From assembly GCA_035269015.1 (NCBI GenBank), contig DATFJU010000014.1:1-30582 (forward strand): 30,582 nt of DNA, written 5' to 3'. This DNA comes from JAIPJO01 sp035269015 (GTDB lineage: Bacteria > Patescibacteriota > Patescibacteriia > Patescibacteriales > UBA12465). The position numbers and the translations under genes were made by a program. Below are positions 8,470 through 16,945 of the stretch, one piece after another. Position 1 is the stretch's first letter. Each line of letters opens with the position of its first letter. The notes beneath the pieces were generated by a model. The model saw only the letters and a program-made list of their open reading frames with translations. It had not been told where the DNA came from and ran no database searches.

Positions 8470-9249
8470 CTATTTTTTTATCTTAGCTTGATTTTTTACC
8501 TCTTCTTGTAATTTCTTTATCTCTTTAGCGTCACCCAGATAATAATGTCTTATTGGCTTTAAATTCTTGTCTAACTCATATACCAAAGGTATACCAGTGG
8601 GAACATTTAAATGAGCTATTTCTTCTTCTGAAACCTTATCTAAATATTTAATAATAGCCCTAAGACTATTTCCATGTGCTGAAACTAAGACCTTTTTTCC
8701 AGCCTTGATATCTTTAGCTATGACTTTTTGCCAATAAGGCTTAACTCTATCTACCACATCTTTCAAACTTTCAGTAAGTGGCAATAGATTTTTATCAATA
8801 TCTTTATATCTTGGGTCCTTTCTGGTATAATACTTATTAGTTTTCTTAATCTTAGGTGATCTAACATCATAACCACGACGCCACTGAAACACTTGTTCTT
8901 CACCGATTTTTTTAGCTGTTTCCTTTTTATTAAGTCCTTGCAAATTACCATAATGTTTTTCATTTAAACGCCAATCCTTAATAACAGGAATCCACATTAA
9001 ATTCATTTGATCTAAAACAATCTGCAAGGTTTTAATTGCTCTTTCTAAATAGGAGGTATAAGCGACATCAAAATGAAAACCTTTTTCTTTTAGAATCTTT
9101 CCTGCTTTTATAGCCTCATCAATACCTCTTTTAGTTAAATCAACATCTGTCATTTTATTTCTTTCAATTTCTGCATCCACCCAACCAGTAAAAAGACCTT
9201 TTTTATTCCATGGACTTTGACCATGTCTTACAAAAACAATTTTATACAT
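8470..9249 (-). CDS. gpmA: 2,3-bisphosphoglycerate-dependent phosphoglycerate mutase
   Basis: A 259-residue histidine-phosphatase-superfamily enzyme that interconverts 3- and 2-phosphoglycerate in glycolysis. The phosphohistidine motif V-R-H-G has His9. It is followed by the dPGM-specific G-Q-S-x-W-N and L-F-T-G-W-x-D segments and by N-E-K-H-Y-G-N-L-Q-G-L-N-K. The second catalytic histidine is in S-A-H-G-N-S (His192). It is slightly longer than typical GpmA (about 230-250), with a Lys-rich tail. It is transcribed alone, divergently from the M23 peptidase gene, and ends against a shared terminator. Confidence 0.95.
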   Translation of the reverse strand: MYKIVFVRHGQSPWNKKGLFTGWVDAEIERNKMTDVDLTKRGIDEAIKAGKILKEKGFHFDVAYTSYLERAIKTLQIVLDQMNLMWIPVIKDWRLNEKHYGNLQGLNKKETAKKIGEEQVFQWRRGYDVRSPKIKKTNKYYTRKDPRYKDIDKNLLPLTESLKDVVDRVKPYWQKVIAKDIKAGKKVLVSAHGNSLRAIIKYLDKVSEEEIAHLNVPTGIPLVYELDKNLKPIRHYYLGDAKEIKKLQEEVKNQAKIKK

Positions 9250-9275
9250 AAATTATAATTAATAATCTTATAATT

Positions 9276-9304
9276 ATTTTATCATAATTCAATTTTATTG
9301 ACCA
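9276..9304 (-). promoter_or_regulatory. Candidate promoter for gpmA
   Basis: Minus-strand -35 TGGTCA (9299-9304), 17-nt spacer, -10 TAAAAT (9276-9281) preceded by a TGA that could act as an extended -10. Its -35 box occupies the same bases as the -35 of the divergent promoter. Confidence 0.45.
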
Positions 9305-9326
9305 CTTAAATTATTATTGATATTAT
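9298..9326 (+). promoter_or_regulatory. Candidate promoter for the M23 peptidase gene
   Basis: TTGACC (9298-9303), 17-nt spacer, TATTAT (9321-9326), predicted start near 9333. If it is used, the TTG codon at 9317 cannot be the start of the downstream gene. Confidence 0.5.
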
Positions 9327-10792
9327 CTCTAAACTATAGCTATAATCCTAAATATATTTCAATAAAACTAAAGATAAAAAAAACACTTATAGAAATACTA
9401 CTTTTATTCATAAAAGGCTTTCTTTTTGTTAAAAAACTAATTAATTGGTTTTTTATCTATTTTTTTAAAAAGCCTTTGCTTTTTATATTTAACCTACTTT
9501 TATACAAACAACTAGTTAAAACTTATCATCTATACAGAAATACCAAAAAAAAGGTTAGTAAAGACAACTCTCATCTTAAAAGGATTATATTTAAAAAAGG
9601 AATGCTACATATAATAATAGCTATGATTATAGTCTCAATTCTTTTATATCAAAATATATCTGTTAGCCCAGTTAAAGCCAGCGCTAGCAAGCTTCATAAC
9701 ACTGTCATGGCTGAATTAGTTGTTTCTGAATTTGCCCAATTACCTCAAGAAGAAGAATTAATTGAGGAGACTCGTTCAAATAACAATTTTAACACCAGTG
9801 CTAGTAAAATTAATCAAGAACTAGGTATTATGACTTCAGATATTAATATTAATACCAATAGTCAGAAAGAGGAACTCGAAGATTTAAATTTAGAAATAAG
9901 CCAAGAAACAGCTATAAGCCTACAAAGAGAAGCAGAGAAATTTGGTAGTGATTTAGGTATTGATCAAATAGTAGATGAAAATGAACCCATAGCAAATATT
10001 AAGAGCAAAAGAACTGAGACTATTAACTATAAAGTTAAGCCAGGAGATGTTATTGGCACTATTGCTAATAAATTTGGAGTAAGCGTTAATACTATACTCT
10101 GGGAAAACAATTTAAGTTCTCGCGGTGTTATTCATCCTGGCGATACTTTACAAATACTTCCTGTTTCCGGTATTAGTCATAACGTTTCCTCAGGAGAAAA
10201 TATTAGTTATATCGCTAATAAATATGATGTAAGCACCAGTGATATTTTAGAAGCAAATAATATATCTAGTGTTAATACCTTAAAAATAGGACAAAAACTA
10301 CTTATCCCAGGCGCTAGTAAAACAAATACGACTAGAGTTGCTAGCACCTCTAACACAAGTAGTGTGTCTAGTGAATCAAGTGGTATTGATGTGATTAAAG
10401 ATTTAATAAAACCAAAACCAGCTACACCTAGCTCGGATAAAATGTTATGGCCAACTGTTGGTCATCGTATTACTCAATACTATTCCTGGAGACATACTGG
10501 TTTAGATATTGCTAATAAAACTGGAACACCTTTATATGCTTCTGAAGCTGGTACAGTTGAATATTCTGGCTGGAGCAGAGGCTATGGTTATAATGTGTTA
10601 GTAAATCATGGAGGTGGTAAAAAAACTAGATATGCACATGCCTCTAAATTATATGTTTCAAAAGGTGATACTGTAGAAAAAGGTGAATCTCTAGCTGCTA
10701 TGGGTTCAACTGGTTGGAGCACTGGACCTCACATACACTTTGAGGTTATAATAAATAATGTAAAATTAAATCCTTTAAATTATATTAGATAA
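9317..10792 (+). CDS. LysM and M23-peptidase (LytM) cell-wall hydrolase
   Basis: An envelope protein of up to 491 residues. From a TTG at 9317 the N-terminus contains hydrophobic stretches near residues 25-37 and 43-65, then a basic linker and a clear membrane helix at about 96-112. A low-complexity region is followed by two LysM repeats (about 237-280 and 288-330, each with x-G-D/E-x-I-x-x-I-A-N-K-x-x-V-S). A C-terminal M23 metallopeptidase domain follows with H-T-G-L-D (His393, Asp397), Y-A-H (His441) and G-P-H-I-H-F (His472, His474), so the zinc and catalytic residues are intact. It should bind and cut peptidoglycan outside the membrane. The start is uncertain: the first in-frame ATG is at 9602, which would give a 396-residue protein beginning at the last membrane helix. 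Confidence 0.85.
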   Translation: MILSLNYSYNPKYISIKLKIKKTLIEILLLFIKGFLFVKKLINWFFIYFFKKPLLFIFNLLLYKQLVKTYHLYRNTKKKVSKDNSHLKRIIFKKGMLHIIIAMIIVSILLYQNISVSPVKASASKLHNTVMAELVVSEFAQLPQEEELIEETRSNNNFNTSASKINQELGIMTSDININTNSQKEELEDLNLEISQETAISLQREAEKFGSDLGIDQIVDENEPIANIKSKRTETINYKVKPGDVIGTIANKFGVSVNTILWENNLSSRGVIHPGDTLQILPVSGISHNVSSGENISYIANKYDVSTSDILEANNISSVNTLKIGQKLLIPGASKTNTTRVASTSNTSSVSSESSGIDVIKDLIKPKPATPSSDKMLWPTVGHRITQYYSWRHTGLDIANKTGTPLYASEAGTVEYSGWSRGYGYNVLVNHGGGKKTRYAHASKLYVSKGDTVEKGESLAAMGSTGWSTGPHIHFEVIINNVKLNPLNYIR

Positions 10793-10798
10793 AAAATT

Positions 10799-11044
10799 AT
10801 GCAATTTATTTTAGGAGTACTCATTATTGCCTTAGGCATTTATATGGTGCTAAAAACAAATGTAGTTCTACAAAATTTTGGTAGAAATAGTTTCTTTGAA
10901 AGAAACCTTGGAACCGAAGGTGGGTCTAGGTTAGGTTACAAACTTTTAGGACTCTTGCTTATTTTTATAGGATTAGTTATTATGTTAGGCATGAGTGACG
11001 ACTTTTTACAGTTTCTTTTATCACCTCTGATTAAAAATGGGTAA
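10799..11044 (+). CDS. Small two-helix membrane protein, unknown function
   Basis: An 81-residue protein with two predicted transmembrane helices (about residues 2-20 and 48-65). A polar, glycine- and arginine-containing loop between them holds N-F-G-R-N-S-F-F-E-R and G-G-S-R-L-G-Y-K. It begins 6 nt after the M23 gene stop, so it is probably co-transcribed and may act at the same membrane. Its length, clear membrane pattern and operon position support a real gene, but I recognise no named family. Confidence 0.6.
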   Translation: MQFILGVLIIALGIYMVLKTNVVLQNFGRNSFFERNLGTEGGSRLGYKLLGLLLIFIGLVIMLGMSDDFLQFLLSPLIKNG

Positions 11045-11076
11045 ATAATTAAGTAAATTGTTAATAATAAAGTTTA

Positions 11077-11150
11077 GGGCCATTAGCTCAGCTGGTTAGA
11101 GCGCCTGCTTTGCAAGCAGGAGGTCAAGGGTTCGAATCCCTTATGGTCCA
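11077..11150 (+). tRNA. tRNA-Ala (anticodon TGC)
   Basis: Full cloverleaf: acceptor GGGCCAT/ATGGTCC with one G-T wobble, and anticodon stem CCTGC/GCAGG around loop TTTGCAA, giving TGC. The T-arm is AAGGG-TTCGAAT-CCCTT. Discriminator A; the 3' CCA is not encoded. Confidence 0.95.
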
Positions 11151-11152
11151 CA

Positions 11153-11177
11153 AAAACACCTTTTGGTGTTTTTTTGT
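11153..11177 (+). terminator. Intrinsic terminator after tRNA-Ala
   Basis: 8-bp stem AAAACACC (11153-11160) / GGTGTTTT (11165-11172) with a TTTT loop and a following T-run, starting 3 nt after the tRNA. Confidence 0.85.
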
Positions 11178-11297
11178 TTTATAAAAACACAAAACAAATA
11201 AATTTATAGCTTGATTATTTAATTATTTAAAAATGTTTTTTTTAATTTTTCAATAAAACTATTATTTATAAATTAAACATGTTAAAATTAAGTTACT

Positions 11298-14093
11298 ATG
11301 ACTAAACAAAAAAGGATTATAATAATAGATGGTAACGCCCTTATTCACAGAAGTTTTCACGCCTTACCTCCCACTTTAAGCACTAAAAATGGCACTCCTA
11401 TTAACGCTGTCTATGGCTTCACTTCCTTTCTCTTAAAATCAATTACTGACTTAAATCCTGACTACATAATATTGACTTTAGATAAGAAAGGCCCTACTTT
11501 CAGACATAAAGAATATAAAGAATATAAAGCTAAAAGAGTAAAGGCACCACAAGAATTGTATGATCAAATACCGTTAGTAAAAAGGGTGGTCAAAGCTTTT
11601 AATATACCTATTTTTGAAATGACAGGCTATGAAGCTGATGATTTAATTGGTTCAATAGTAAATAAATTAAATGATTCAGGCTCAAAAACAAAAGAACATC
11701 TAGAAAAAATGGTTATCACTGGTGATATGGACACTTTACAACTAATTGGTCCTTACACCAAAGTCTATACCATGAGCAGAGGGTTAAGTGATACAGTAAT
11801 ATATGATAGCAACAAAGTGGAAGAAAAATACGGATTAAGACCTGATCAAATTATTGACTACAAAGCCTTAAGAGGAGATCCTAGCGACAATATTCCAGGA
11901 GTACCAGGTATAGGTGATAAAACTGCTGTAGATTTACTCCAACTATTTGGTAATCTAGAAAATATATATAAATATTTAGAAAAGCACCCTGAAGCGAAAG
12001 AAATAAAAATACGTACTACTAAACTACTTAAAGAAAATAAAGATAAAGCCATGCTTAGCAAAAGTTTAGCTACTATTAAGGTAGATATTGATTTGAAATT
12101 TAAACTAGAAGAAGCTGAATTTAAAAATATTGATATAGAAAAAATTACTAAAGTTTTTAAAAATTTAGAATTTAAAACCTTACTTAGCAGAGTAGAAAAA
12201 CTTAAGAAAAATAAAAATAGCGACTATAAACCTGAAAATATTGATAAATTTGCTAGAAATGAGAAAGAATTAAAATACAGACTAGTAAACACTGAAGAAG
12301 ACTTTAAAGCCTTTTTAAAAGAATTAAACAAACAAAAAGAATTTACTTTTGACACAGAAGCAGACTCTCTGGATGTTTTCTCTGCCACTCTTTTAGGCAT
12401 AAGTTTCTCTTGGAAAGAAAAAGAAGCCTACTATGTAAACATTAACTCTAGCGCTAAAAACTTTGATCTCTTTAGTAATCAAAAAAATAATAATAAATGG
12501 TTAGAAAAATTAAAACCTATTTTCAATGATAAAAAGATTGGTAAAATAGGTCATAATGTAAAGTTTGATCTTAGATTAATGAGGGCTCAAGGCGTGGAAG
12601 TTAAGGGACTAAATTTTGATACTAAAATTGCAGCTTATTTAATTAATCCTGGCAATAGACAGCATAGCTTAGATGCTTTAACAGAAAATGAATTAGGTTG
12701 GGAAAAGATTAATTCAGATGATTTAGTGGGTAAAGGAAAAAACAAGATTAGCTACGGAGATGTAGACCTAAAAAAAATGTCACTATACTCTTGTGAAGAT
12801 GCCGACTGCACTAACCGTTTAATACCAATTTTAAAAAAACAGCTTAAAAAATATAATCTAGAGAAGCTATACTACGACGTAGAATTACCACTAATAGAGG
12901 TTTTAGCTAACATAGAAGATAATGGTATTTATTTAGATAGAGATAAACTAGATAAAATTGCTAAAAAAGTTAATAAAGAAATAAATGATATCACTAAAGA
13001 AATATATAAACTAGCCGACAAGGAATTTAATATTAATTCCCCTAAACAACTACAAGAGATAATATTTAAGGACTTAGATATTCCAACACAAAATATTAAA
13101 AAAACTAAAACTGGTTACTCCACTGCTTTTGATGAGCTAGAAAAACTAAAACAGGAACACCCTATTATTTTACATATTCAAGAATATAGAGAACTATATA
13201 AATTAAAAACAACCTATATTGATGCCTTGCCAGAGCTAATAAATCCTAAAACTAATAGATTGCACACTCACTTTAATCAAACTGTCACTGCTACCGGCAG
13301 ACTCTCCTCCACTGCTCCCAACTTACAAAACATTCCAGTTAGGCACGAGCTAGGAAAAGAAATTAGACAAGCCTTCACCGCTAAAAAAAATTATAGTTTA
13401 GTAGCTTTAGATTATTCACAAATTGAATTACGACTAGCTGCTGAAATGTCTCAAGACAAAACTCTAGTTAATGCTTTTAAAAATAACCAAGATATTCATA
13501 GAGCTACTGCGGCTGCTATTAATCAAATTGAAGAAAAAGATGTCAGTGCTAAGATGAGGCAAGAAGCTAAAGCAGTAAACTTTGGTATTTTATATGGACA
13601 AGGACCACATGGCTTAAGCCAAAACGCCAACATTCCTTATGCTAGGGCTAAAGATTTTATTGATAAATATTTTCAAATATATAGTGGCGTTAAACAATAC
13701 ATTGAAGATACTATTGAATTCACTAAAAAAGAATCATACGTTACAACGATGTTTGGCAGAAGAAGGTTAATACCTGAAATAAACTCAGAAATTGGCCTAG
13801 TTAAAAAAGCCGCTGAAAGAACCGCTATAAATACACCCATTCAAGGTACGGCCGCTGATATTATTAAAATAGCTATGAATAAAGTATATAATAAATACAA
13901 AGATAAAGACGATGTTAAAATACTACTACAAGTTCATGATGAATTGATTTTTAGTATAAAAAACGATAAGATTAAAATTTATGCTAAAGAAATAAAGGAA
14001 ATAATGGAGAATGTCTGTAAATTAAGTATACCTTTAATTGCAGAAATAAAAACTGGCGCATCTTGGGGAGATTTAAAAAAATTAGAAATATGA
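11298..14093 (+). CDS. polA: DNA polymerase I
   Basis: A 931-residue Pol I with all three domains. The 5' nuclease domain (about 1-300) has I-I-I-D-G-N-A-L, G-Y-E-A-D-D-L, T-G-D-M-D-T-L-Q-L and G-D-P-S-D-N-I-P-G-V-P-G-I-G. The 3'-5' proofreading domain keeps its acidic motifs: F-D-T-E-A-D (Exo I), G-H-N-V-K-F-D (Exo II) and Y-S-C-E-D-A-D (Exo III), so proofreading is probably active, unlike in many Pol I homologues. The polymerase domain has motif A A-L-D-Y-S-Q-I-E-L-R, motif B K-A-V-N-F-G-I-L-Y-G with a Klenow-like Phe, and motif C Q-V-H-D-E-L. The TGA stop overlaps the murD start (ATGA). It heads a polA-murD-holA operon. Confidence 0.97.
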   Translation: MTKQKRIIIIDGNALIHRSFHALPPTLSTKNGTPINAVYGFTSFLLKSITDLNPDYIILTLDKKGPTFRHKEYKEYKAKRVKAPQELYDQIPLVKRVVKAFNIPIFEMTGYEADDLIGSIVNKLNDSGSKTKEHLEKMVITGDMDTLQLIGPYTKVYTMSRGLSDTVIYDSNKVEEKYGLRPDQIIDYKALRGDPSDNIPGVPGIGDKTAVDLLQLFGNLENIYKYLEKHPEAKEIKIRTTKLLKENKDKAMLSKSLATIKVDIDLKFKLEEAEFKNIDIEKITKVFKNLEFKTLLSRVEKLKKNKNSDYKPENIDKFARNEKELKYRLVNTEEDFKAFLKELNKQKEFTFDTEADSLDVFSATLLGISFSWKEKEAYYVNINSSAKNFDLFSNQKNNNKWLEKLKPIFNDKKIGKIGHNVKFDLRLMRAQGVEVKGLNFDTKIAAYLINPGNRQHSLDALTENELGWEKINSDDLVGKGKNKISYGDVDLKKMSLYSCEDADCTNRLIPILKKQLKKYNLEKLYYDVELPLIEVLANIEDNGIYLDRDKLDKIAKKVNKEINDITKEIYKLADKEFNINSPKQLQEIIFKDLDIPTQNIKKTKTGYSTAFDELEKLKQEHPIILHIQEYRELYKLKTTYIDALPELINPKTNRLHTHFNQTVTATGRLSSTAPNLQNIPVRHELGKEIRQAFTAKKNYSLVALDYSQIELRLAAEMSQDKTLVNAFKNNQDIHRATAAAINQIEEKDVSAKMRQEAKAVNFGILYGQGPHGLSQNANIPYARAKDFIDKYFQIYSGVKQYIEDTIEFTKKESYVTTMFGRRRLIPEINSEIGLVKKAAERTAINTPIQGTAADIIKIAMNKVYNKYKDKDDVKILLQVHDELIFSIKNDKIKIYAKEIKEIMENVCKLSIPLIAEIKTGASWGDLKKLEI

Positions 14094-15436
14094 AGGAAAA
14101 GCTAAAAAAAATACTAGCAAATAAAAAGGTTGCTTTACTAGGTCTAGGACTTGAAAATCTGGCTCTATTAAAATACATAAATAGAGAAAAACTTAAATTT
14201 AACATCACAATTTGTGACTTTAGAACACAAGAAAAAATAAATGATAAGTTAAAAAAAGCAAAGCTAGACCCCCAAAAATATAAGTACCAACTACAAAATA
14301 CCTTCAACACTAATTTAGATAAATACGAAATACTACTTCGCTCTCCAGGCTGGTCTCTTTCTTGTCCTGGCATTAAAGCAGCTAAAAAAGCAAAAGTAGA
14401 AACAAGTAGTACTATGAATTTGTTTTTTCAAGTCTGCCCTAGTAAAAATATTATTGGTGTAACAGGTTCTAAAGGAAAAGGCACTACTGCTACTTTGATA
14501 ACTGAAATTATAAAAAAGAATAAAAAACCAGTACATTTAGGTGGAAATATTGGCATTGCTCCTTTTGACTTTATTGAAAATATTCAAAGCGATAATTACA
14601 TAGTCCTAGAATTATCTAGCTTTCAATTAGAAGATTTAAACTATAGTCCTAAATATTCAATCATTACAAACATTTATCACGAACACTTAAGCGCTGCTGA
14701 TCCACAAAATCCTAATTATCATCATAGTTATAATGATTACCTTTTAGCTAAAGCTAATATTTTTAAACATAAACAATTTAATGATTATTTAATTACTAAA
14801 AATGATGTTATTTTAGAATACAAACAAAACACTCCTAATTGTCTAGAAAAATATCATGGTAAATTACTTGAATATAAAAAAGCTGATGTGCCAACTCAAC
14901 TTAAAGGAATATATAATTTAGAAAATATTGGAGTTAGCTTAAAATTAGCTGAACTTTTAAATTTAGACAGAGAAAAAAGTTTAGAGACTGTAAAAAACTT
15001 TAAAAACTTAGAGCATCGTTTGGAATTTGTAGCTGAAAAAGATAATGTAAAATTCTTTAATAACTCCTTCTCTACCACACCTGAAAGCACTAAATTAGAC
15101 CTTGATTCTTTTTCTAAAAATATTATATTAATTGCTGGTGGTCCTGATAAAGGAGCTGACTTCTCTTCTCTAGCTAAAGATATTAAAATTAAAGTTAAAA
15201 AGGTTATATTATTTCCTGGTAAGGGTTCTGATGAGCTAAAAAAGTCACTTTTAGGAAGTAAATATAATGATAATAACATTATTGAAGTAGACTCTATGGC
15301 AGAGGCGATAAAAATAGCTAAGCAAAACAGCCAAAAAGGAGACACGGTGTTGTTATCACCTGCTTGTGCTAGTTTTGGTTTATTTAAAAATTACAAAGAA
15401 AGAGGTAAACTTTTTAAAGAAGAGGTAAACAAATAA
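14090..15436 (+). CDS. murD: UDP-N-acetylmuramoyl-L-alanine--D-glutamate ligase
   Basis: A 448-residue Mur ligase that adds D-Glu to UDP-MurNAc-L-Ala in cytoplasmic peptidoglycan synthesis. The N-terminal Rossmann domain (A-L-L-G-L-G-L-E-N) is followed by the ATP P-loop G-V-T-G-S-K-G-K-G-T-T, then L-G-G-N-I-G and L-E-L-S-S-F-Q-L, and N-x-x-x-E-H-L. The C-terminal domain has H-R-L-E and the MurD-like N-N-S-F-S-T-T-P, then L-I-A-G-G-P-D-K-G and L-L-S-P-A-C-A-S-F-G. I place the start at the ATG at 14090, which overlaps the polA stop by 4 nt. A TTG start at 14063 would overlap polA by 31 nt. Confidence 0.9.
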   Translation: MKEKLKKILANKKVALLGLGLENLALLKYINREKLKFNITICDFRTQEKINDKLKKAKLDPQKYKYQLQNTFNTNLDKYEILLRSPGWSLSCPGIKAAKKAKVETSSTMNLFFQVCPSKNIIGVTGSKGKGTTATLITEIIKKNKKPVHLGGNIGIAPFDFIENIQSDNYIVLELSSFQLEDLNYSPKYSIITNIYHEHLSAADPQNPNYHHSYNDYLLAKANIFKHKQFNDYLITKNDVILEYKQNTPNCLEKYHGKLLEYKKADVPTQLKGIYNLENIGVSLKLAELLNLDREKSLETVKNFKNLEHRLEFVAEKDNVKFFNNSFSTTPESTKLDLDSFSKNIILIAGGPDKGADFSSLAKDIKIKVKKVILFPGKGSDELKKSLLGSKYNDNNIIEVDSMAEAIKIAKQNSQKGDTVLLSPACASFGLFKNYKERGKLFKEEVNK

Positions 15437-15439
15437 TTT

Positions 15440-16408
15440 ATGATTTTTTTTCTATACGGACCAGACACTTTTAGAAGTAAAGAAAAGTTAAATGCGATTA
15501 TCAAAAGATTTGTAGACAATATTAAAAACGCTGATAATTCCTTACTTAGAATTGATGGTCAAAAAACAAATCTTGAAGAAATAAACCAGGGTATTAAAGG
15601 TGAAAGTCTTTTTAGTGAGAAAAAAATGTTAATTATTGAAGATATATTAGAAAACAAGAATAAAGACTTCTTAGAGAAATTCTTAGATTACTTAAAAAAA
15701 GAAAAAATAAGTGAAAATCCTCATGCTATTGTTTTCTTTGAAAATAACATTGATGAAAAAAAACTTTTAGCACCAGCAAAAAAGATATTTAAATATTTAA
15801 GTAAAGAAAAGTTTGCACAAGAATTCAAGTTAATGACTCCCTATCAAACTAAAAGCTGGATAAAAGAATATGTAGATAAACATGATAAAGAAATAACTGA
15901 TAGTGCTAGTAATGAACTTATTAAAAATTTAGGTAACAATCTTTGGGCCTTAAAAAATGAACTACATAAACTTTGTCATTTAAACAAAGAAAACACTATA
16001 ACTTTAGAGTTAGTAAAAGAAAATATTAATTTAGAAATTCAAGAAAACATTTTTGCTCTTACTGACGCTTTAGGTAAAAAAGATTATAAGATAGCCTTAA
16101 CACTTTTAAATGAACAATTACAAACAGAATTTTCTCCTGAATATTTGCTAGCTATGATAAGAAGACAATTTCAACAAATAATACAAGCAAAAATTGCTCA
16201 AGACAAGGGAAAAAGTGCTAACGATATCTCTAATGAGTTTGGTCTACACCCCTTTGTTGCCAAAAAAGCCTGTGCCCAAGCCAGACAATTTGAATTAAAC
16301 GCAATAAAAGAAAGTCTACATGAATTAAACGAAATTGAATATTTATCTAAAACTGGCTCTACTGAACTAGAAACAGCTTTAGAGCATTTTATTACTAAGA
16401 AAATATAA
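15440..16408 (+). CDS. holA: DNA polymerase III subunit delta
   Basis: A 322-residue clamp-loader delta subunit, of normal length. Family features are the N-terminal F-L-Y-G-P-D-T-F-x-x-K-E-K, the S-L-F-S-E-K-K-M-L-I-I segment, an A-I-V-F-F-E strand, the L-G-N-N-L-W-A-L-K-N-E-L-x-K-L helix and a C-terminal collar domain (L-L-A-M-I-R-R-Q-F, then G-L-H-P-F-V-A-K-K-A). Delta opens the beta clamp in the DnaX complex. It follows murD by 3 nt and is the last gene of the operon. Its stop codon lies inside a long AT hairpin. Confidence 0.92.
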   Translation: MIFFLYGPDTFRSKEKLNAIIKRFVDNIKNADNSLLRIDGQKTNLEEINQGIKGESLFSEKKMLIIEDILENKNKDFLEKFLDYLKKEKISENPHAIVFFENNIDEKKLLAPAKKIFKYLSKEKFAQEFKLMTPYQTKSWIKEYVDKHDKEITDSASNELIKNLGNNLWALKNELHKLCHLNKENTITLELVKENINLEIQENIFALTDALGKKDYKIALTLLNEQLQTEFSPEYLLAMIRRQFQQIIQAKIAQDKGKSANDISNEFGLHPFVAKKACAQARQFELNAIKESLHELNEIEYLSKTGSTELETALEHFITKKI

Positions 16409-16433
16409 ATTAAAAAGTATATTTATATTTTCT
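16398..16433 (+). terminator. AT-rich hairpin over the holA stop, possible terminator
   Basis: Perfect 13-bp inverted repeat AGAAAATATAAAT (16398-16410) / ATTTATATTTTCT (16421-16433) with a 10-nt loop, spanning the holA stop codon. No T-run follows, so it may protect the mRNA 3' end instead of terminating. Confidence 0.4.
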
Positions 16434-16485
16434 CAGCAATAAAAGACAGTGATAGCAGTGTTTTATCTAATTATATAAAAAGGAC

Positions 16486-16514
16486 TTGCTTTTTTTATTC
16501 GTATCTGATATTAT
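16486..16514 (+). promoter_or_regulatory. Promoter for the tRNA-Ile/fMet/Phe/Pro-rpsT transcript
   Basis: TTGCTT (16486-16491), 17-nt spacer, TATTAT (16509-16514). Predicted start near 16521, about 60 nt before the first tRNA. The leader has a possible TTTTGCT/AGCAAAA pairing. Confidence 0.5.
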
Positions 16515-16581
16515 AAAAACACTGAAATACGCTTTTGCTGGCGATTTTTTTGTTATGTACTACGCTTAGCAAAAAACTAAA

Positions 16582-16658
16582 GGGCAATTAGCTCAGTTGG
16601 TTAGAGCGCAACACTGATAATGTTGAGGTCGGAGGTTCAAATCCTCCATTGCCCACCA
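16582..16658 (+). tRNA. tRNA-Ile (anticodon GAT)
   Basis: Acceptor GGGCAAT/ATTGCCC, anticodon stem CAACA/TGTTG with loop CTGATAA (GAT), and T-arm GGAGG-TTCAAAT-CCTCC. The 3' CCA is encoded. First of four adjacent tRNAs. Confidence 0.96.
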
Positions 16659-16663
16659 GTTGA

Positions 16664-16737
<74 letters not shown>

Positions 16738-16759
16738 ATAAATTAACAATTCAACATTA

Positions 16760-16831
16760 GCCGAGGTAGCTCAGTGGTAGAGCAAAGGACTGAAAATCCT
16801 TGTGTCGAGAGTTCGATTCTCTCCCTCGGCA
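16760..16831 (+). tRNA. tRNA-Phe (anticodon GAA)
   Basis: Acceptor GCCGAGG/CCTCGGC, anticodon stem AAGGA/TCCTT with loop CTGAAAA (GAA), T-arm GAGAG-TTCGATT-CTCTC. CCA is not encoded (the DNA continues A-C-C-T). Confidence 0.96.
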
Positions 16832-16850
16832 CCTCATGGTCTAGCTTAAA

Positions 16851-16927
16851 CGGGGCGTGGCCTAGCTGGCTAAGGCGCATGCTTTGGGAGCATGAGATCC
16901 TGGGTTCGAGTCCCAGCGCCCCGACCA
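16851..16927 (+). tRNA. tRNA-Pro (anticodon TGG)
   Basis: Acceptor CGGGGCG/CGCCCCG, anticodon stem CATGC/GCATG with loop TTTGGGA (TGG), T-arm CTGGG-TTCGAGT-CCCAG. Encoded CCA at 16925-16927. rpsT starts 18 nt downstream. Confidence 0.96.
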
Positions 16928-16945
16928 ATTATATAATAAAAAAAT

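Noticed and set aside
11858..12061. Minus-strand frame inside polA (and similar frames inside murD, infB and pnp)
   Set aside because: Shadow frames of conserved genes, lacking independent start or motif support.
14090..14093. Possible UGA recoding (as in Gracilibacteria/SR1)
   Set aside because: No conserved gene has an internal TGA, and polA ends at TGA exactly at its expected C-terminus, so the ordinary bacterial code fits.
16932..16937. TATAAT just before rpsT as a promoter for a leaderless mRNA
   Set aside because: No -35 match lies at a workable distance (that region is the tRNA-Pro T-arm), and such a hexamer is expected by chance in this AT-rich gap.
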